Shown here: positions 35,152 through 44,126 of the stretch, in pieces
How the letters are laid out: each line of letters opens with the position of its first letter
How positions within the stretch are numbered: position 1 is the first letter of the stretch
Origin: Verrucomicrobiota bacterium
GTDB lineage: Bacteria; Verrucomicrobiota; Verrucomicrobiia; CAIQCK01
Direction: 5' to 3'
Assembly: GCA_016235595.1 (NCBI GenBank)
Contig: JACRJX010000040.1
Coordinates: forward strand, 284,538 to 348,537
Length of the DNA: 64,000 nt
Made by a program: the position numbers and the translations under genes
The notes under the pieces: generated by a model
Seen by the model: only the letters and a program-made list of their open reading frames with translations
The model's database searches: none
Told to the model about the DNA's origin: nothing

Positions 35152-35676
35152 ATGAAACTCTCTCATTACATCGCATTCATCGCCGCCGTCGCGCTGTTCG
35201 CAGGTTGCGGCGACAAGGGAAGCAAAGTCCAGCAACCCGCCAAGGGTCCGGCTGTTACCGTCAGCGGTACCAACACGGTCGCCAAGAGCACCGTCACCCC
35301 CGCCCCCCCGCCCCCCGTGACGACGCCGAAGCCTGTCACGACTCTTTTCCCGGCCGACAGCCCCAATAAGACCGCGCCCACAGTATCGGTGCCCAGTGCC
35401 GCTGCTCAGCCGGCTCCAACGTCAGTCAAGCCTGTGACTGAGGCCAAGGCAACGCAGGGCCAGATGGCCGCGAAAGTAGTCATGGTGAACAAGGAGATGA
35501 AGTTTGTTGTGCTTGAGTTCTCCACCAGTGCCGTCCCCATTGCAGGCAGTCAGTTATCGCTTTATCGCGGCACGGAGCGCGTTGCCACCGTCAAGGCCAG
35601 CGAACCCATGAAGCCGCCGCTCGTCACCGCCGACATCCTTGATGGCGACCCCCGCAAGGGTGACGAAATTAAGTGA
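35152..35676 (+). CDS. Proline/threonine-rich lipoprotein, unknown function
   Basis: 174 residues. Lipoprotein signal MKLSHYIAFIAAVALFAGCGDKG with lipobox LFAGC, so Cys19 would be lipidated. A low-complexity P/T/V linker (about residues 35-95) leads to a small C-terminal domain (AAKVVMVNKEMKFVVLEFSTSAVP) resembling a short beta-barrel. The end overlaps trpD by 35 bp. Function unknown; the C-terminal part resembles regions seen in verrucomicrobial cell-envelope proteins, which is weak evidence. Confidence 0.7.
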   Translation: MKLSHYIAFIAAVALFAGCGDKGSKVQQPAKGPAVTVSGTNTVAKSTVTPAPPPPVTTPKPVTTLFPADSPNKTAPTVSVPSAAAQPAPTSVKPVTEAKATQGQMAAKVVMVNKEMKFVVLEFSTSAVPIAGSQLSLYRGTERVATVKASEPMKPPLVTADILDGDPRKGDEIK

Positions 35677-36808
35677 TGTATCACAGGCCACCGTGATTCT
35701 GGTTGGCCCAGTTGCGAATTTCTTCCGCTCACAAGGTCCACTGAGCACCTGCGAGTTTCCGGTGGTGGTGGAGCGGTTGTGCCGTGGACTCTCCCTGAGC
35801 CCTATCGAAGCCCATCGGGCCATTCGCAGCCTGTTGTCGGAGGCGATTACTGATGACCTCAAGATTGATTTCCTTCTAGCGCTCCACCGCAAAGGCGAAA
35901 CCGCCGAGGAGATCGCCACTTTCGCACTGACGTTGCGCGACCTGGCCGTCAGCCCGCATGTGGGCCCCGCCGATGTGGGAGGCACACTGCTCGACGTCTG
36001 CGGCAGCGGCGGCGACAAGCTTCATACCTTCAATATCTCCACCGCCGTTGCCTTCGTGGTCGCAGGAGCGGGCATACCGGTCGCCAAGCACGGCAATCGT
36101 GCCGTCACCAGTCGGAGCGGTTCGGCGGATGTGCTCGAGGCCTTGGGTGTGGTCATTGACCTGCCGCCGACCGCCGCCGCGCGCTGTCTGAAAGAAATCG
36201 GCATCGCGTTCTTCTTTGCGCCGCACTACCACCGCGCGTTCAAGACCATCACCGGCATCCGCAAGCGGCTGGCAGCATTGGGCGAATTGTCCGTATTCAA
36301 CATCCTCGGCCCGCTCCTGTGTCCCGCCAAACCCAACGTCCAACTTATCGGCATCTATGACCCGGCGCTGGTTCCCCTCCTAGCCGAGGCGCTGCGGCTG
36401 ATGGGCGTGCGACGCGGGATGGTGGCCAGCGGCCGGACAGACGATGGGCGCAGCATGGATGAGTTTTCCACGCTCGGCCCGACATGCGTCGCAGAGCTTT
36501 CGGAAAAGGGAAAGATCGAGGAATACGAATTCGACGCCGCCGGCATGGGCCTGCCGCGCGCAACGCTGGCTGATGTGGCCGGTGGCACGCGCGAGGAAAA
36601 CGCCGATTTGGTCCGCCGCATCCTTAACGGGACCGAGCACGGTTTCCCACGCGACATCGTGCTGCTCAATGCCGCCGCTGCGCTCCGCGTCTCGGGCATC
36701 GTCCGGGATTACGAGCAGGGGTTGAAGCTGGCGGCGCAGACGATTGACATTGGACAGGCGGCGGAGAAGTTGGAACGGTTGGCCATCCTCACTCGAAACG
36801 CGAAGTGA
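35642..36808 (+). CDS. trpD: Anthranilate phosphoribosyltransferase
   Basis: Joins anthranilate and PRPP in tryptophan synthesis. The glycosyltransferase-3 motifs are all present: LLDVCGSGGDKLHTFNIST (PRPP site), AKHGNRAVTSRSGSADVLEALG, FFFAPHYHRAF and SVFNILGPLLCPA. The start is unclear: ATG at 35642 overlaps the lipoprotein gene; a GTG at 35693 would avoid the overlap, and the conserved N-terminal helices begin only at about residue 35 (LSTCEFPVVVERLCRG). About 388 residues at most versus about 340 for typical members. No other trp gene is in the window. Confidence 0.9.
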   Translation: MATPARVTKLSDVSQATVILVGPVANFFRSQGPLSTCEFPVVVERLCRGLSLSPIEAHRAIRSLLSEAITDDLKIDFLLALHRKGETAEEIATFALTLRDLAVSPHVGPADVGGTLLDVCGSGGDKLHTFNISTAVAFVVAGAGIPVAKHGNRAVTSRSGSADVLEALGVVIDLPPTAAARCLKEIGIAFFFAPHYHRAFKTITGIRKRLAALGELSVFNILGPLLCPAKPNVQLIGIYDPALVPLLAEALRLMGVRRGMVASGRTDDGRSMDEFSTLGPTCVAELSEKGKIEEYEFDAAGMGLPRATLADVAGGTREENADLVRRILNGTEHGFPRDIVLLNAAAALRVSGIVRDYEQGLKLAAQTIDIGQAAEKLERLAILTRNAK

Positions 36809-36835
36809 TTCGGCCGGCCGCGGCTCCGGCCGAAT
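36808..36835. terminator. Bidirectional hairpin between trpD and tRNA-Leu
   Basis: A perfect 10-bp stem, ATTCGGCCGG with CCGGCCGAAT, and an 8-base loop, overlapping the last base of the trpD stop codon and placed 5 bases before the tRNA 3' end. It lies between convergent units, the usual place for a shared terminator, but has no T-run on either side. Confidence 0.5.
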
Positions 36836-36840
36836 AAGAT

Positions 36841-36924
36841 TGGTGCGGGAGAGGAGACTTGAACTCCTACGCCTTTCGGCACATGCCCCTCAAACATGCG
36901 TGTCTGCCATTCCACCACTCCCGC
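36841..36924 (-). tRNA. tRNA-Leu (anticodon GAG)
   Basis: Minus strand. Acceptor stem GCGGGAG/CTCCCGC, discriminator A and encoded CCA (plus-strand TGGT at 36841-36844). D-loop region TGGTGGAATGGCAGACAC, anticodon stem CATGT/GCATG around loop TTGAGGG with U33 and anticodon GAG, a long class II variable arm (TGCCGAAAGGC region) and T-arm with GTTCAAGTC. 84 nt with CCA, as expected for leucine tRNA. Reads CUC and CUU codons. Confidence 0.95.
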
Positions 36925-36954
36925 ACACGAAAGCCGGAGAAATCGAGCGCGCCG

Positions 36955-36983
36955 AAACTACCGTGACAGCCGCGCGCGTGCAA
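36955..36983 (-). promoter_or_regulatory. Possible sigma70 promoter of tRNA-Leu
   Basis: On the minus strand TTGCAC and TAGTTT are 17 bases apart, about 30 bases before the mature 5' end of tRNA-Leu and just downstream of the preceding gene's stop at 36985. The distance suits a short 5' leader for RNase P. Confidence 0.42.
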
Positions 36984-36984
36984 C

Positions 36985-38673
36985 TCATTTGTTGGATAAC
37001 GAAGTCGCCACCGGCGAAAGATCCTCGTAGATGGCCTCTATTGAGACAAAGGCGGCGCCATTCTCGACCTTTGCCGCCGCGCTCGCACTGCGCAGGCCGG
37101 CCAGCACGTCCATTGCCATATCGATGCGCGGCAACCACATCGCCAGCGCAGCAGGCGGTTCGCTGCCATTGATAAGCCGGTAGAGCGAGTAAGCCGACAG
37201 CGTGTTGCGCACCGCCTGGGTGGTGGCTGCCACCTGCCATTGCAGCCGGTTGCTGTCGGTGTTCGCTTCGCGCCAGGGTTTTTCCCTGAACATCGGCAAC
37301 AACAGTTCGGCGCTGCTGGCCGCAAACAAGACGTTCTCGCCAAAACCCATCGCAGGCCAAAAACCAATCTCGTTCTTCAGCGATTTGGATTCGGAAGTCA
37401 GGCGATCCACGAGGGTGCCTTGGACATCGGCCGAATCGAGCGCAAACTGCAGGCCCGTGCTGCCGTTGATCTGCTGCAATCCATCCTGAACTCCTACCCG
37501 CGCCTGTTTCTCATTGTAGCACTCCAACGCCAGCGCCCACTGCGGCGCCGGCAATGGCACATGCACCGCGATCGGCCGCCATGGCAACGACGCAAGCGCA
37601 AAGTGATCGCCCATCCATGGCGCCGAGGAACGCAGCCGCGACATTTGGCGTTGCACGGCCTGAGCGGTGGCTGGATCGAAGCAGGCCGCATGCGCCACCA
37701 CCACAGCGGACCAATCATTGAGCCGTCCGCAGATCGTCAACATCGGATTGGACGGCAATTGTTTCAGCAAGCCGCTGCTGGTGATCAGACCCGTCGGATT
37801 CAGCGGCGGGGGCGCGGCAAGCGGCGCGTGTGTGTGGATGCCAATCGTCCCGAGATTGGTGGTGTCAATCGTCCACGCGAACAAACCGTTTGGCCGCTGC
37901 CAGAGACCGTGTTGACTGCGGTAGGATTCATCGCCCATCCGATCTCCAAATTCCTTTTGGAATTCCGCCGCCATGCCTTCCAGCGGTTTCGGCTTCTCGT
38001 TCCAGCCCCGCGCCTTCGGAATGCCGTGATCCAAATGCCGCTCCAACGTGTCTTCCGTCTCTGAGAATGCCACCACGATGATGCCGCGGACCTTGGTGTA
38101 TTTCACCACGAGCTTTTCCGGCCAGTCCTTGACCGTAACGCGCACCACTTCCGCGTCCCCGTGACGCGAACTTGTCATCACAAAACCGGCGCGTCCGCCA
38201 CGTTGGATGATGTCGGCCCACATCTCCAGCCGCTTGGCTCGCCGGCCGATGGGCGCAAAAATGAAAAGGTTGTGCCGGCCCGGCTTCTGCGGATCATCCA
38301 CGTAACCGGCCAGCACCCGATCACCAATGAGATCGAGAATCCATCGCTCGCCATCGCTCAGTTCGCTCTTATCGAAACCGTGCTGCTGTGCGAACTTCTT
38401 CAGTTCGGGCCGCCCCATGAACACCCGAAACCAGTTCGACGTGCGCAGCCGGAGCCAGTCGGTTTCCAGCGACCGTTGATAGACAACAACCTCCGCCTTG
38501 GATGGCAGACAACCAAGCAGATCATTATCGCTCACCACTTCGGCCGGCTTGAGCAACCAATAAACCCCGCCCGCCACCAGAAGAATGGCGACAAAGCCGA
38601 AGACGCCGAGAAACCGTTTTACGGTAGCTGAACTGCGCCGATGAGATCGCGAATGTCTGTGATGTTGTGGCAT
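36985..38673 (-). CDS. Membrane-anchored periplasmic protein of unknown function (DUF3352-like)
   Basis: About 562 residues from an ATG at 38673, which lies inside the end of pyrD (55-bp overlap); no start codon exists nearer to the membrane segment, although the frame runs further upstream. One N-terminal membrane segment (FLGVFGFVAILLVAGGVYWLL) after an Arg/His-rich lead, then a long globular domain with alternating strands and helices (AEVVVYQRSL, DRVLAGYVDD, LTICGRLNDWSAVVVAHAA). Overall style resembles DUF3352-type lipoprotein-like proteins, not certain. Position behind pyrD implies co-transcription, but no functional link is visible. Confidence 0.6.
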   Translation of the reverse strand: MPQHHRHSRSHRRSSATVKRFLGVFGFVAILLVAGGVYWLLKPAEVVSDNDLLGCLPSKAEVVVYQRSLETDWLRLRTSNWFRVFMGRPELKKFAQQHGFDKSELSDGERWILDLIGDRVLAGYVDDPQKPGRHNLFIFAPIGRRAKRLEMWADIIQRGGRAGFVMTSSRHGDAEVVRVTVKDWPEKLVVKYTKVRGIIVVAFSETEDTLERHLDHGIPKARGWNEKPKPLEGMAAEFQKEFGDRMGDESYRSQHGLWQRPNGLFAWTIDTTNLGTIGIHTHAPLAAPPPLNPTGLITSSGLLKQLPSNPMLTICGRLNDWSAVVVAHAACFDPATAQAVQRQMSRLRSSAPWMGDHFALASLPWRPIAVHVPLPAPQWALALECYNEKQARVGVQDGLQQINGSTGLQFALDSADVQGTLVDRLTSESKSLKNEIGFWPAMGFGENVLFAASSAELLLPMFREKPWREANTDSNRLQWQVAATTQAVRNTLSAYSLYRLINGSEPPAALAMWLPRIDMAMDVLAGLRSASAAAKVENGAAFVSIEAIYEDLSPVATSLSNK

Positions 38674-39530
38674 TGGAGATAGTCCCGGATACCCGCGATG
38701 ACCGCGAGCGCCGTTTGCGGTTCGTAGAAGTTCGCTGTGCCCACAGCCACCGCGTTGGCCCCGGCCAGCAGAAACTCGATGGCGTCCGCCGCGCTCTGAA
38801 TGCCGCCCATGCCGATGATCGGAATCTTGACCGCGCGCCGCGCGTCCCAGACGAGTTTGATCGCGATGGGCTTGATGCACGGTCCCGTCAGCCCGCCAGT
38901 GACGTTTGCGAGCTTCGGCCGGCGCGACTCGATGTCAATCGCCATTGCAGGAAAACTGTTCGTGATCGAGAGCGCGTCGCTGCCTTCCGCTTCCGCTGCG
39001 AGCGCATAAGGAACGATGCTCGTCACGTTGGGGCTGAGCTTCGTGATCAGCGGCAGCGTCGTCGCCTTTCGGCACGCAGCCACCACACGCGCCAGCAGCT
39101 TTGGGTCGGTGCCAAACTGCGCGCCGCCTTCCTTGATGTTCGGACAGGAAACGTTCAACTCCAGCGCGCCGACACCGCCGAGGTCGCCAAATCGCCGTGC
39201 CACCTCCGCGTATTCCTCCACCGTCGTGCCCCAGATGTTGATGATCGCCGGCACGCGCAGTGACTTCAGGAACGGCCAATATTTCTCAATGAACCCTTCC
39301 ACGCCCGGCCCTTGCAGGCCGATGGCGTTGAGCATGCCGCTCATCACCTCCGCCGTGCGTGGTGTCGGGTTGCCGCGCACCGGCGTGAGGCGAATGCCTT
39401 TAACGACGACGGCGCCAAGTTGATTCAGGTCGAGCAGCCTTGCGTATTCCGCGCCGTAACCGAACGTCCCCGACGCAACCATGACCGGGTTTTGCAGTGT
39501 CAGCTTGCCGATGGAGACGGAAATATTCAT
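38619..39530 (-). CDS. pyrD: Dihydroorotate dehydrogenase, class 1B catalytic subunit
   Basis: Oxidises dihydroorotate to orotate in pyrimidine synthesis using FMN. 303 residues: PVMVASGTFGYG, KGIRLTPVRGNPTPR, ELNVSCPNIKEGG with the class 1 catalytic cysteine, ITNSFPAMAID, TGGLTGPCIKPIAIKLV and GMGGIQSAADAIEFLLAGANAVAVGT. The ATG at 39530 overlaps the pyrK stop (ATGA). Class 1B is assigned because of the cysteine and the coupled PyrK, so the electron acceptor is NAD+. Confidence 0.95.
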   Translation of the reverse strand: MNISVSIGKLTLQNPVMVASGTFGYGAEYARLLDLNQLGAVVVKGIRLTPVRGNPTPRTAEVMSGMLNAIGLQGPGVEGFIEKYWPFLKSLRVPAIINIWGTTVEEYAEVARRFGDLGGVGALELNVSCPNIKEGGAQFGTDPKLLARVVAACRKATTLPLITKLSPNVTSIVPYALAAEAEGSDALSITNSFPAMAIDIESRRPKLANVTGGLTGPCIKPIAIKLVWDARRAVKIPIIGMGGIQSAADAIEFLLAGANAVAVGTANFYEPQTALAVIAGIRDYLQCHNITDIRDLIGAVQLP

Positions 39531-40312
39531 TTCGCCACCTCCCACAATACTTCCCGCGAGTCAAATACAGGCCCCTCAGTGCAGGTCCGCTGATATTCCC
39601 AGCCCGACGCCGTCTTTACCGGGATCACGCACGCCAGACAAACGCCGACGCCGCAGCACATGTGCTCGTCCATCGAGATTTCCGCCGGCACCTTGAACTC
39701 ATCGGCGATCCTAGTCACCGCCTTGAGCATCGCTGTCGGTCCGCACACGAACAGTTTCCGCTTTCCGCTGCCCTGCTTGAGTTCGGCCAGCAGCAGTTGC
39801 GTGACCATCCCCTTTTCGCCGTAGCTGCCGTCTTCCGTCGTTACGCGCACGTCCCAGCCCAATTTACGAAATTCTGCTTCACACAAAATGTCCACGCGCC
39901 GACGGCCGCCGATGAATACAATGCCCTTCTGCGGCGAACGTTCCGCCAGCAGATACATCGCCGCCGTCCCGTAGCCGCCCGCCACCAGTAACGGCGTCTC
40001 GCCGCCGCGCGCCGGCACGGTAAAACCGTGGCCCAGCGGCCCGATGGCGCTCAGTTCCTCGCCCGCACGCATCCGTGCCAGTATGTCGGTGCCTTTGCCA
40101 ACGGTCTTGTAAAGCACCGAGACCGTCTCACCGTTCGCCTGGAAAATGCTGAATGGCCGCCGCAGCAGCGCGTCGCGCATCGGCAGGATACGCAGATGCA
40201 GAAATTGCCCCGGCTGCGTCGCTCGCGCGATCTCCGGCGCGCGCAACACCAACCGGAAGTAGGCATCGGTGTCGCGCTCGTTTGAAATGATCTGGACCGT
40301 TTGTTCAACCAT
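39527..40312 (-). CDS. pyrK: Dihydroorotate dehydrogenase electron-transfer subunit
   Basis: FAD and [2Fe-2S] subunit that passes electrons from PyrD to NAD+. 261 residues of the ferredoxin reductase fold: LLRRPFSIFQ and LYKTVGKGTDIL (FAD), GPLGHGF, LLVAGGYGTAAMYLLAE (NAD), and the C-terminal cluster site DEHMCCGVGVCLAC...TCTEGPVF with four cysteines. ATG at 40312 chosen; another at 40321 is possible. First gene of a pyrK-pyrD-membrane protein operon. Confidence 0.94.
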   Translation of the reverse strand: MVEQTVQIISNERDTDAYFRLVLRAPEIARATQPGQFLHLRILPMRDALLRRPFSIFQANGETVSVLYKTVGKGTDILARMRAGEELSAIGPLGHGFTVPARGGETPLLVAGGYGTAAMYLLAERSPQKGIVFIGGRRRVDILCEAEFRKLGWDVRVTTEDGSYGEKGMVTQLLLAELKQGSGKRKLFVCGPTAMLKAVTRIADEFKVPAEISMDEHMCCGVGVCLACVIPVKTASGWEYQRTCTEGPVFDSREVLWEVAK

Positions 40313-40467
40313 CAAGCCCAAGCATGTTCGCCGCGCGCCAACCTGTCAACTCTGCGTCCTCAATCGGCCATAGGACACGGCCATTAATGATTGGCTGAAC
40401 ACCCCGCGGCCGGAGCACAGCCTTGTGGTGTCCAACTATTCGGCCTTGCAAGAAGCCTGCATCAATC

Positions 40468-40497
40468 TTGTCACGTCGCGGCCCGATACCGTATAAT
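40468..40497 (+). promoter_or_regulatory. Sigma70 promoter of the exported Lon-type peptidase gene
   Basis: TTGTCA and a perfect TATAAT separated by 18 bases; the start site would be near 40504, followed by a GGGAGA box and the ATG at 40524. One of the best promoter matches in the window. Confidence 0.62.
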
Positions 40498-40523
40498 CAC
40501 CGCACAATCCCAGGGAGAACATC

Positions 40524-42440
40524 ATGAACCGAGCGATCCTTATTGCCTGCGCCGTCGCGCTGCTGCTGACCAATCTGACGACGATTCTCGCACAAGCCAC
40601 TCCCACCGATGACGCCGCATGGTCGCACGCCGTCAACCTGATGCCGCTCATCAATACAGATATAGACGCGATAGATGGGAGTTGGAGTTTGCGCGGCAAC
40701 ACACTGGTATCGGAGACGAATCAATTCGCCCGGATTCAAATTCCCTATGAGCCGCCGCGGGAATATGACTTTCGAATCGTCTTTAGCCGCGTCAGCGGCA
40801 AGGAGGATGTCGGCCAGTATTTCTCACAAACAGGCAGGATGGCCATGTGGCACATGGGGGCTATAAATAACAAACTCTTTGGCTTCCAAACCGTCGACGG
40901 GAGGGGAACGGGGCGCGGCAACCGCACCACCATCCGAAGTGAGAACTGCCTCAGGAACGGACAGACCTACACTTCAGTCCTCGCCGTTCGAAAAAACGGT
41001 GTACAAGCTTACTTGGACGGCAAGCTCATCTCAAAATGGGTCACAGACTTCAATGATGCCAGTCTAGATCGTTACTGGGCCATGCCAGACAGCCGGCTGA
41101 TGGGACTCATCACCCATAAGAGTCTCGTCGTTTTTCAGAAGATTGAACTTCTGGAAATCACGGGCAAGGGTCGGGCGATGCCGCGCCAAGAAATCGTCGT
41201 GGCCAAACCGAAGGCTGGCAAACAACAGCCCGGCGTCAAGCCGCGCTCTGAGGTGGAAGCCAATAGAACCCGACTACATGACTTGGCCGACCAGTCTTTG
41301 CAAAAGGACGCAAAGAAATTTGTTCGCACCCAAAGCAGCATCAAAGGGCTCTACGTCGTCCGCACTGACGCCGGGCTGCGCGTGGGCGGCGCACAGGACA
41401 TCATTGCTACCTCTGAGCGGGTCAGCAGCGACCGCGAGACGATTTGCGACTTCGTCAGCGACGTAGCCAAGGACACGCAGATCTCCATGGAGGAGGCGGG
41501 ACGGTTGCTCAAGGTTCGCCATCCGGTCTGGCAGGCGGGCTATAAGATTCGATTCAGCTACTCCAACAAATACACCAAGCAGGCTGGTGGCTCCGCGGGC
41601 GGCGCGTTCTCAGTGCTGCTGCTGTCGCTGCTGGACGGAATGCAGATCGATCCCGACTTCGCCATGACCGGCGATGTGACTGTGGACGGCAAGATTCGCG
41701 AGGTCGGCGCGGTGGCGGAAAAACTGCGCGGTGCGTTGCTGGACAAGTGCCGAGTCGTCGCCATTCCAGAGGCGAATGAAGAGAACCTCAACGACCTCGC
41801 CATCCTCTACTCCCCCGCCATGCTCTGGAGTATGCAAATTCTATCCATCGCAACGCTGGATGATGCGGCGGCGGTGGCTCGTACGGACCGTGCGCCAAAT
41901 CTGGCCAAGGCGATGGAATTGTTCGGCCAGGTGCAGCGATCGCTGCCCACAAGCGCAACGGTGTATGCGTTGCGCAACCCGGCGGTCGTCCAGACATTGC
42001 GGCAAGTGTTGCAGCTCGCGCCGAATCATTCGTCGGCGGAATACATGCTGCGGGTGGCGAACAACCAGTTGCCGGCGACGCTGAGCCTGGGCGGGTCGTT
42101 GGATGAGATTTGGGCGGCGCCAGGGCCGTTGCTGGGGTTCCTGTTTGCGGACTACAAGGAGCCGGAGAAGTCAAAGCGGTATTATTTCGACAAGGTGCCG
42201 AGCGGGGCGTTCAAGGCGGCGATGGACCGGCTGAACTGGCTGCAGTTCCGGTTGCATCCGAAAACGCGGGAGCTGAAGGCGGCGATGGTTGATTATATGG
42301 TCAGCCTGGATCAACTGCACCGGCAGTCGGCGTTCTCGTCGGGGACGTTGCGGCTGCATCTGGCGAAGCGGGATAAGGTGTTGAGCGAAGCTCACCTGCT
42401 GGGCACGGACCGCAAGACGCTCGAAGAAATGATGCACTGA
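40524..42440 (+). CDS. Exported Lon-type (S16) peptidase without ATPase module
   Basis: 638 residues. Signal peptide MNRAILIACAVALLLTNLTTILA. N-terminal beta-rich domain (about 45-215: WSLRGNTLVSETNQFARIQI, RKNGVQAYLDGKLISKW) looks like a jelly-roll carbohydrate/LamG-type module. A Lon proteolytic domain follows (about 315-440): GGSAGGAFSVLLLSL with Ser357, DFAMTGDVTVDGKIREVG, and VAEKLRGALLDKCRVVAIPEANEENL with Lys400. The 43-residue Ser-Lys spacing equals that of E. coli Lon (Ser679, Lys722). There is no AAA+ domain or Walker motif. A helical C-terminal part (about 480-638) is unknown. Its own promoter is recognisable. Confidence 0.85.
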   Translation: MNRAILIACAVALLLTNLTTILAQATPTDDAAWSHAVNLMPLINTDIDAIDGSWSLRGNTLVSETNQFARIQIPYEPPREYDFRIVFSRVSGKEDVGQYFSQTGRMAMWHMGAINNKLFGFQTVDGRGTGRGNRTTIRSENCLRNGQTYTSVLAVRKNGVQAYLDGKLISKWVTDFNDASLDRYWAMPDSRLMGLITHKSLVVFQKIELLEITGKGRAMPRQEIVVAKPKAGKQQPGVKPRSEVEANRTRLHDLADQSLQKDAKKFVRTQSSIKGLYVVRTDAGLRVGGAQDIIATSERVSSDRETICDFVSDVAKDTQISMEEAGRLLKVRHPVWQAGYKIRFSYSNKYTKQAGGSAGGAFSVLLLSLLDGMQIDPDFAMTGDVTVDGKIREVGAVAEKLRGALLDKCRVVAIPEANEENLNDLAILYSPAMLWSMQILSIATLDDAAAVARTDRAPNLAKAMELFGQVQRSLPTSATVYALRNPAVVQTLRQVLQLAPNHSSAEYMLRVANNQLPATLSLGGSLDEIWAAPGPLLGFLFADYKEPEKSKRYYFDKVPSGAFKAAMDRLNWLQFRLHPKTRELKAAMVDYMVSLDQLHRQSAFSSGTLRLHLAKRDKVLSEAHLLGTDRKTLEEMMH

Positions 42441-42487
42441 CGGGCGTGTGTAAAACACCACCGGAGCGAGTCGGTTCTCAGTCTGGC

Positions 42488-42516
42488 TTGAATAGTCCAT
42501 GGCGCTCGCCTAGAGT
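42488..42516 (+). promoter_or_regulatory. Possible sigma70 promoter of xylB
   Basis: TTGAAT and TAGAGT with a 17-base spacer; the predicted start is about 25 bases before the xylB ATG, which has GGAGGA as ribosome-binding site. Confidence 0.5.
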
Positions 42517-42549
42517 CCGCGCACTGAACAACTCTCGGAGGAACCGGCA

Positions 42550-44079
42550 ATGTCAGAATATTTCATCGGCATAGACAGCGGCACGCAGTCCACAAAAGCC
42601 ATCGTGGTGGATGCACGCGATGGCAAGGTCGTCGGCGCGGCGGCAAAATCCTACGGTCTCATTCCAAAACTGCCCGCCGGCTGCAAAGAGCAACATCCGA
42701 AGGCATGGATCGACGCCGTCATCGCCAGTGTGCGCGGTGCGCTCAAGGCGGCGAAGGTCAAGCCCACTGATGTGCGCGGCATCGGCGTCAGCGGCCAACA
42801 GCACGGTTTTGTCCCGCTCGACAAGGCCGGCAACGTCATCCGTCCCGCCAAGCTCTGGTGCGACACCTCCACCGCACCCCAATGCGCCGAGATCATCGGC
42901 AAGCTAGGCGGCCTCCCGAAGGTGATCGAGGCCATCGGCAATGGCGTGCCCGCCGGCTTCACCGCGTCGAAGATTCTCTGGCTGAAGCAGAACGAGCCGC
43001 AGAACTACGCCAGGCTCGCGACCGTGCTGCTGCCCCACGACTACATCAATTTCTGGCTCACGGGCGAGAAGACCATGGAATTCGGCGACGCCAGCGGCAC
43101 CGCGCTCATGAACGTGCGGTCGCGACAATGGAGCGACGCGATCATCAACGCGATTGACCCGGAACTAAAATCGAAGCTGCCAACCATCCAGCAGAGCGAC
43201 CAGCCCGCCGGCAAGCTGCGCGCCGAAGCGGCAAAACAGCTTGGTTTGACGACCGACGTGCTCGTCAGCGCCGGTGGCGGCGACAACATGATGGGCGCCA
43301 TCGGCACCGGCAACACGCGGCCCGGCATCGTCACGGCGAGCTTCGGCACGAGCGGCACGATTTACGCGTGCAGCGACAAACCGGTGGTGGACCCACAAGG
43401 CGAGATCGCCGCGTTCTGCGACTCGACCGGCCAGTGGTTGCCCCTGCTCTGCACCATGAACGTCACCGTGGCAACCGAGATGATCCGCAAGGATTTCGGC
43501 TGGTCGGTCAAGCAGTTCGACACCGAAGTCGGCAAAGCGCCCGTCGGCGCGGGAGGGCTGGTGCTTCTGCCGTATTTCGAGGGCGAGCGCACGCCGAACG
43601 TCCCCGACGGCACGGGCGTCTATTTTGGCGTCAACGAGCGAACGCTGACGGCCGGCGCCTTTGCCCGCGCGGCGATGGAAGGCGCAACACTCGGCATGAA
43701 CTACGGCCTCAACCGCCTGCGCAGCCTGGGCATTGCCCCGACGCAGATCCGCGCCACGGGTGGAGGCTCCAATTCGGCCGTCTGGCGGCAAATCATGGCC
43801 GACATCTTCAATGCCGAGGTCGTATGCACGCAGACTGCCGAGGGCGCGGCCTACGGCGGTGCGCTCCAGGCGATGTGGTGCTGTGCGCGCCAGCGCGGCA
43901 GCAAGGTGGAGATTTCGGAGATCACGGAGAAGTTCGTGAAGCTCAACCGCAAGACGCTGGCCCGTCCGAAACCGAAGAACGTGGAGTTGTATCGCAAGCT
44001 GCAAGAATTGCAGGACCAGCTCAGCCGTGATTTGCGCCCGTCGTTCGCGAAACATCGGGCATTGGTAAGCCAAAAATAA
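42550..44079 (+). CDS. xylB: Xylulokinase
   Basis: Phosphorylates D-xylulose to xylulose-5-phosphate for the pentose phosphate pathway. 509 residues of the FGGY kinase family: YFIGIDSGTQSTKAIVVD (phosphate loop), GIGVSGQQHGFVPLD with the xylulokinase QQHG signature, LLPHDYINFWLTGE, AGGGDNMMGAIGTG, and the C-terminal FGGY-2 signature IRATGGGSNSAVWRQIMADIFN. Preceded by a plausible promoter and strong ribosome-binding site. No xylose isomerase or transporter is adjacent. Confidence 0.93.
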   Translation: MSEYFIGIDSGTQSTKAIVVDARDGKVVGAAAKSYGLIPKLPAGCKEQHPKAWIDAVIASVRGALKAAKVKPTDVRGIGVSGQQHGFVPLDKAGNVIRPAKLWCDTSTAPQCAEIIGKLGGLPKVIEAIGNGVPAGFTASKILWLKQNEPQNYARLATVLLPHDYINFWLTGEKTMEFGDASGTALMNVRSRQWSDAIINAIDPELKSKLPTIQQSDQPAGKLRAEAAKQLGLTTDVLVSAGGGDNMMGAIGTGNTRPGIVTASFGTSGTIYACSDKPVVDPQGEIAAFCDSTGQWLPLLCTMNVTVATEMIRKDFGWSVKQFDTEVGKAPVGAGGLVLLPYFEGERTPNVPDGTGVYFGVNERTLTAGAFARAAMEGATLGMNYGLNRLRSLGIAPTQIRATGGGSNSAVWRQIMADIFNAEVVCTQTAEGAAYGGALQAMWCCARQRGSKVEISEITEKFVKLNRKTLARPKPKNVELYRKLQELQDQLSRDLRPSFAKHRALVSQK

Positions 44080-44126
44080 TCCGCCGTTTCGAACTCTCAA
44101 CTCCTCATTCTCGACTCATAATTTTT

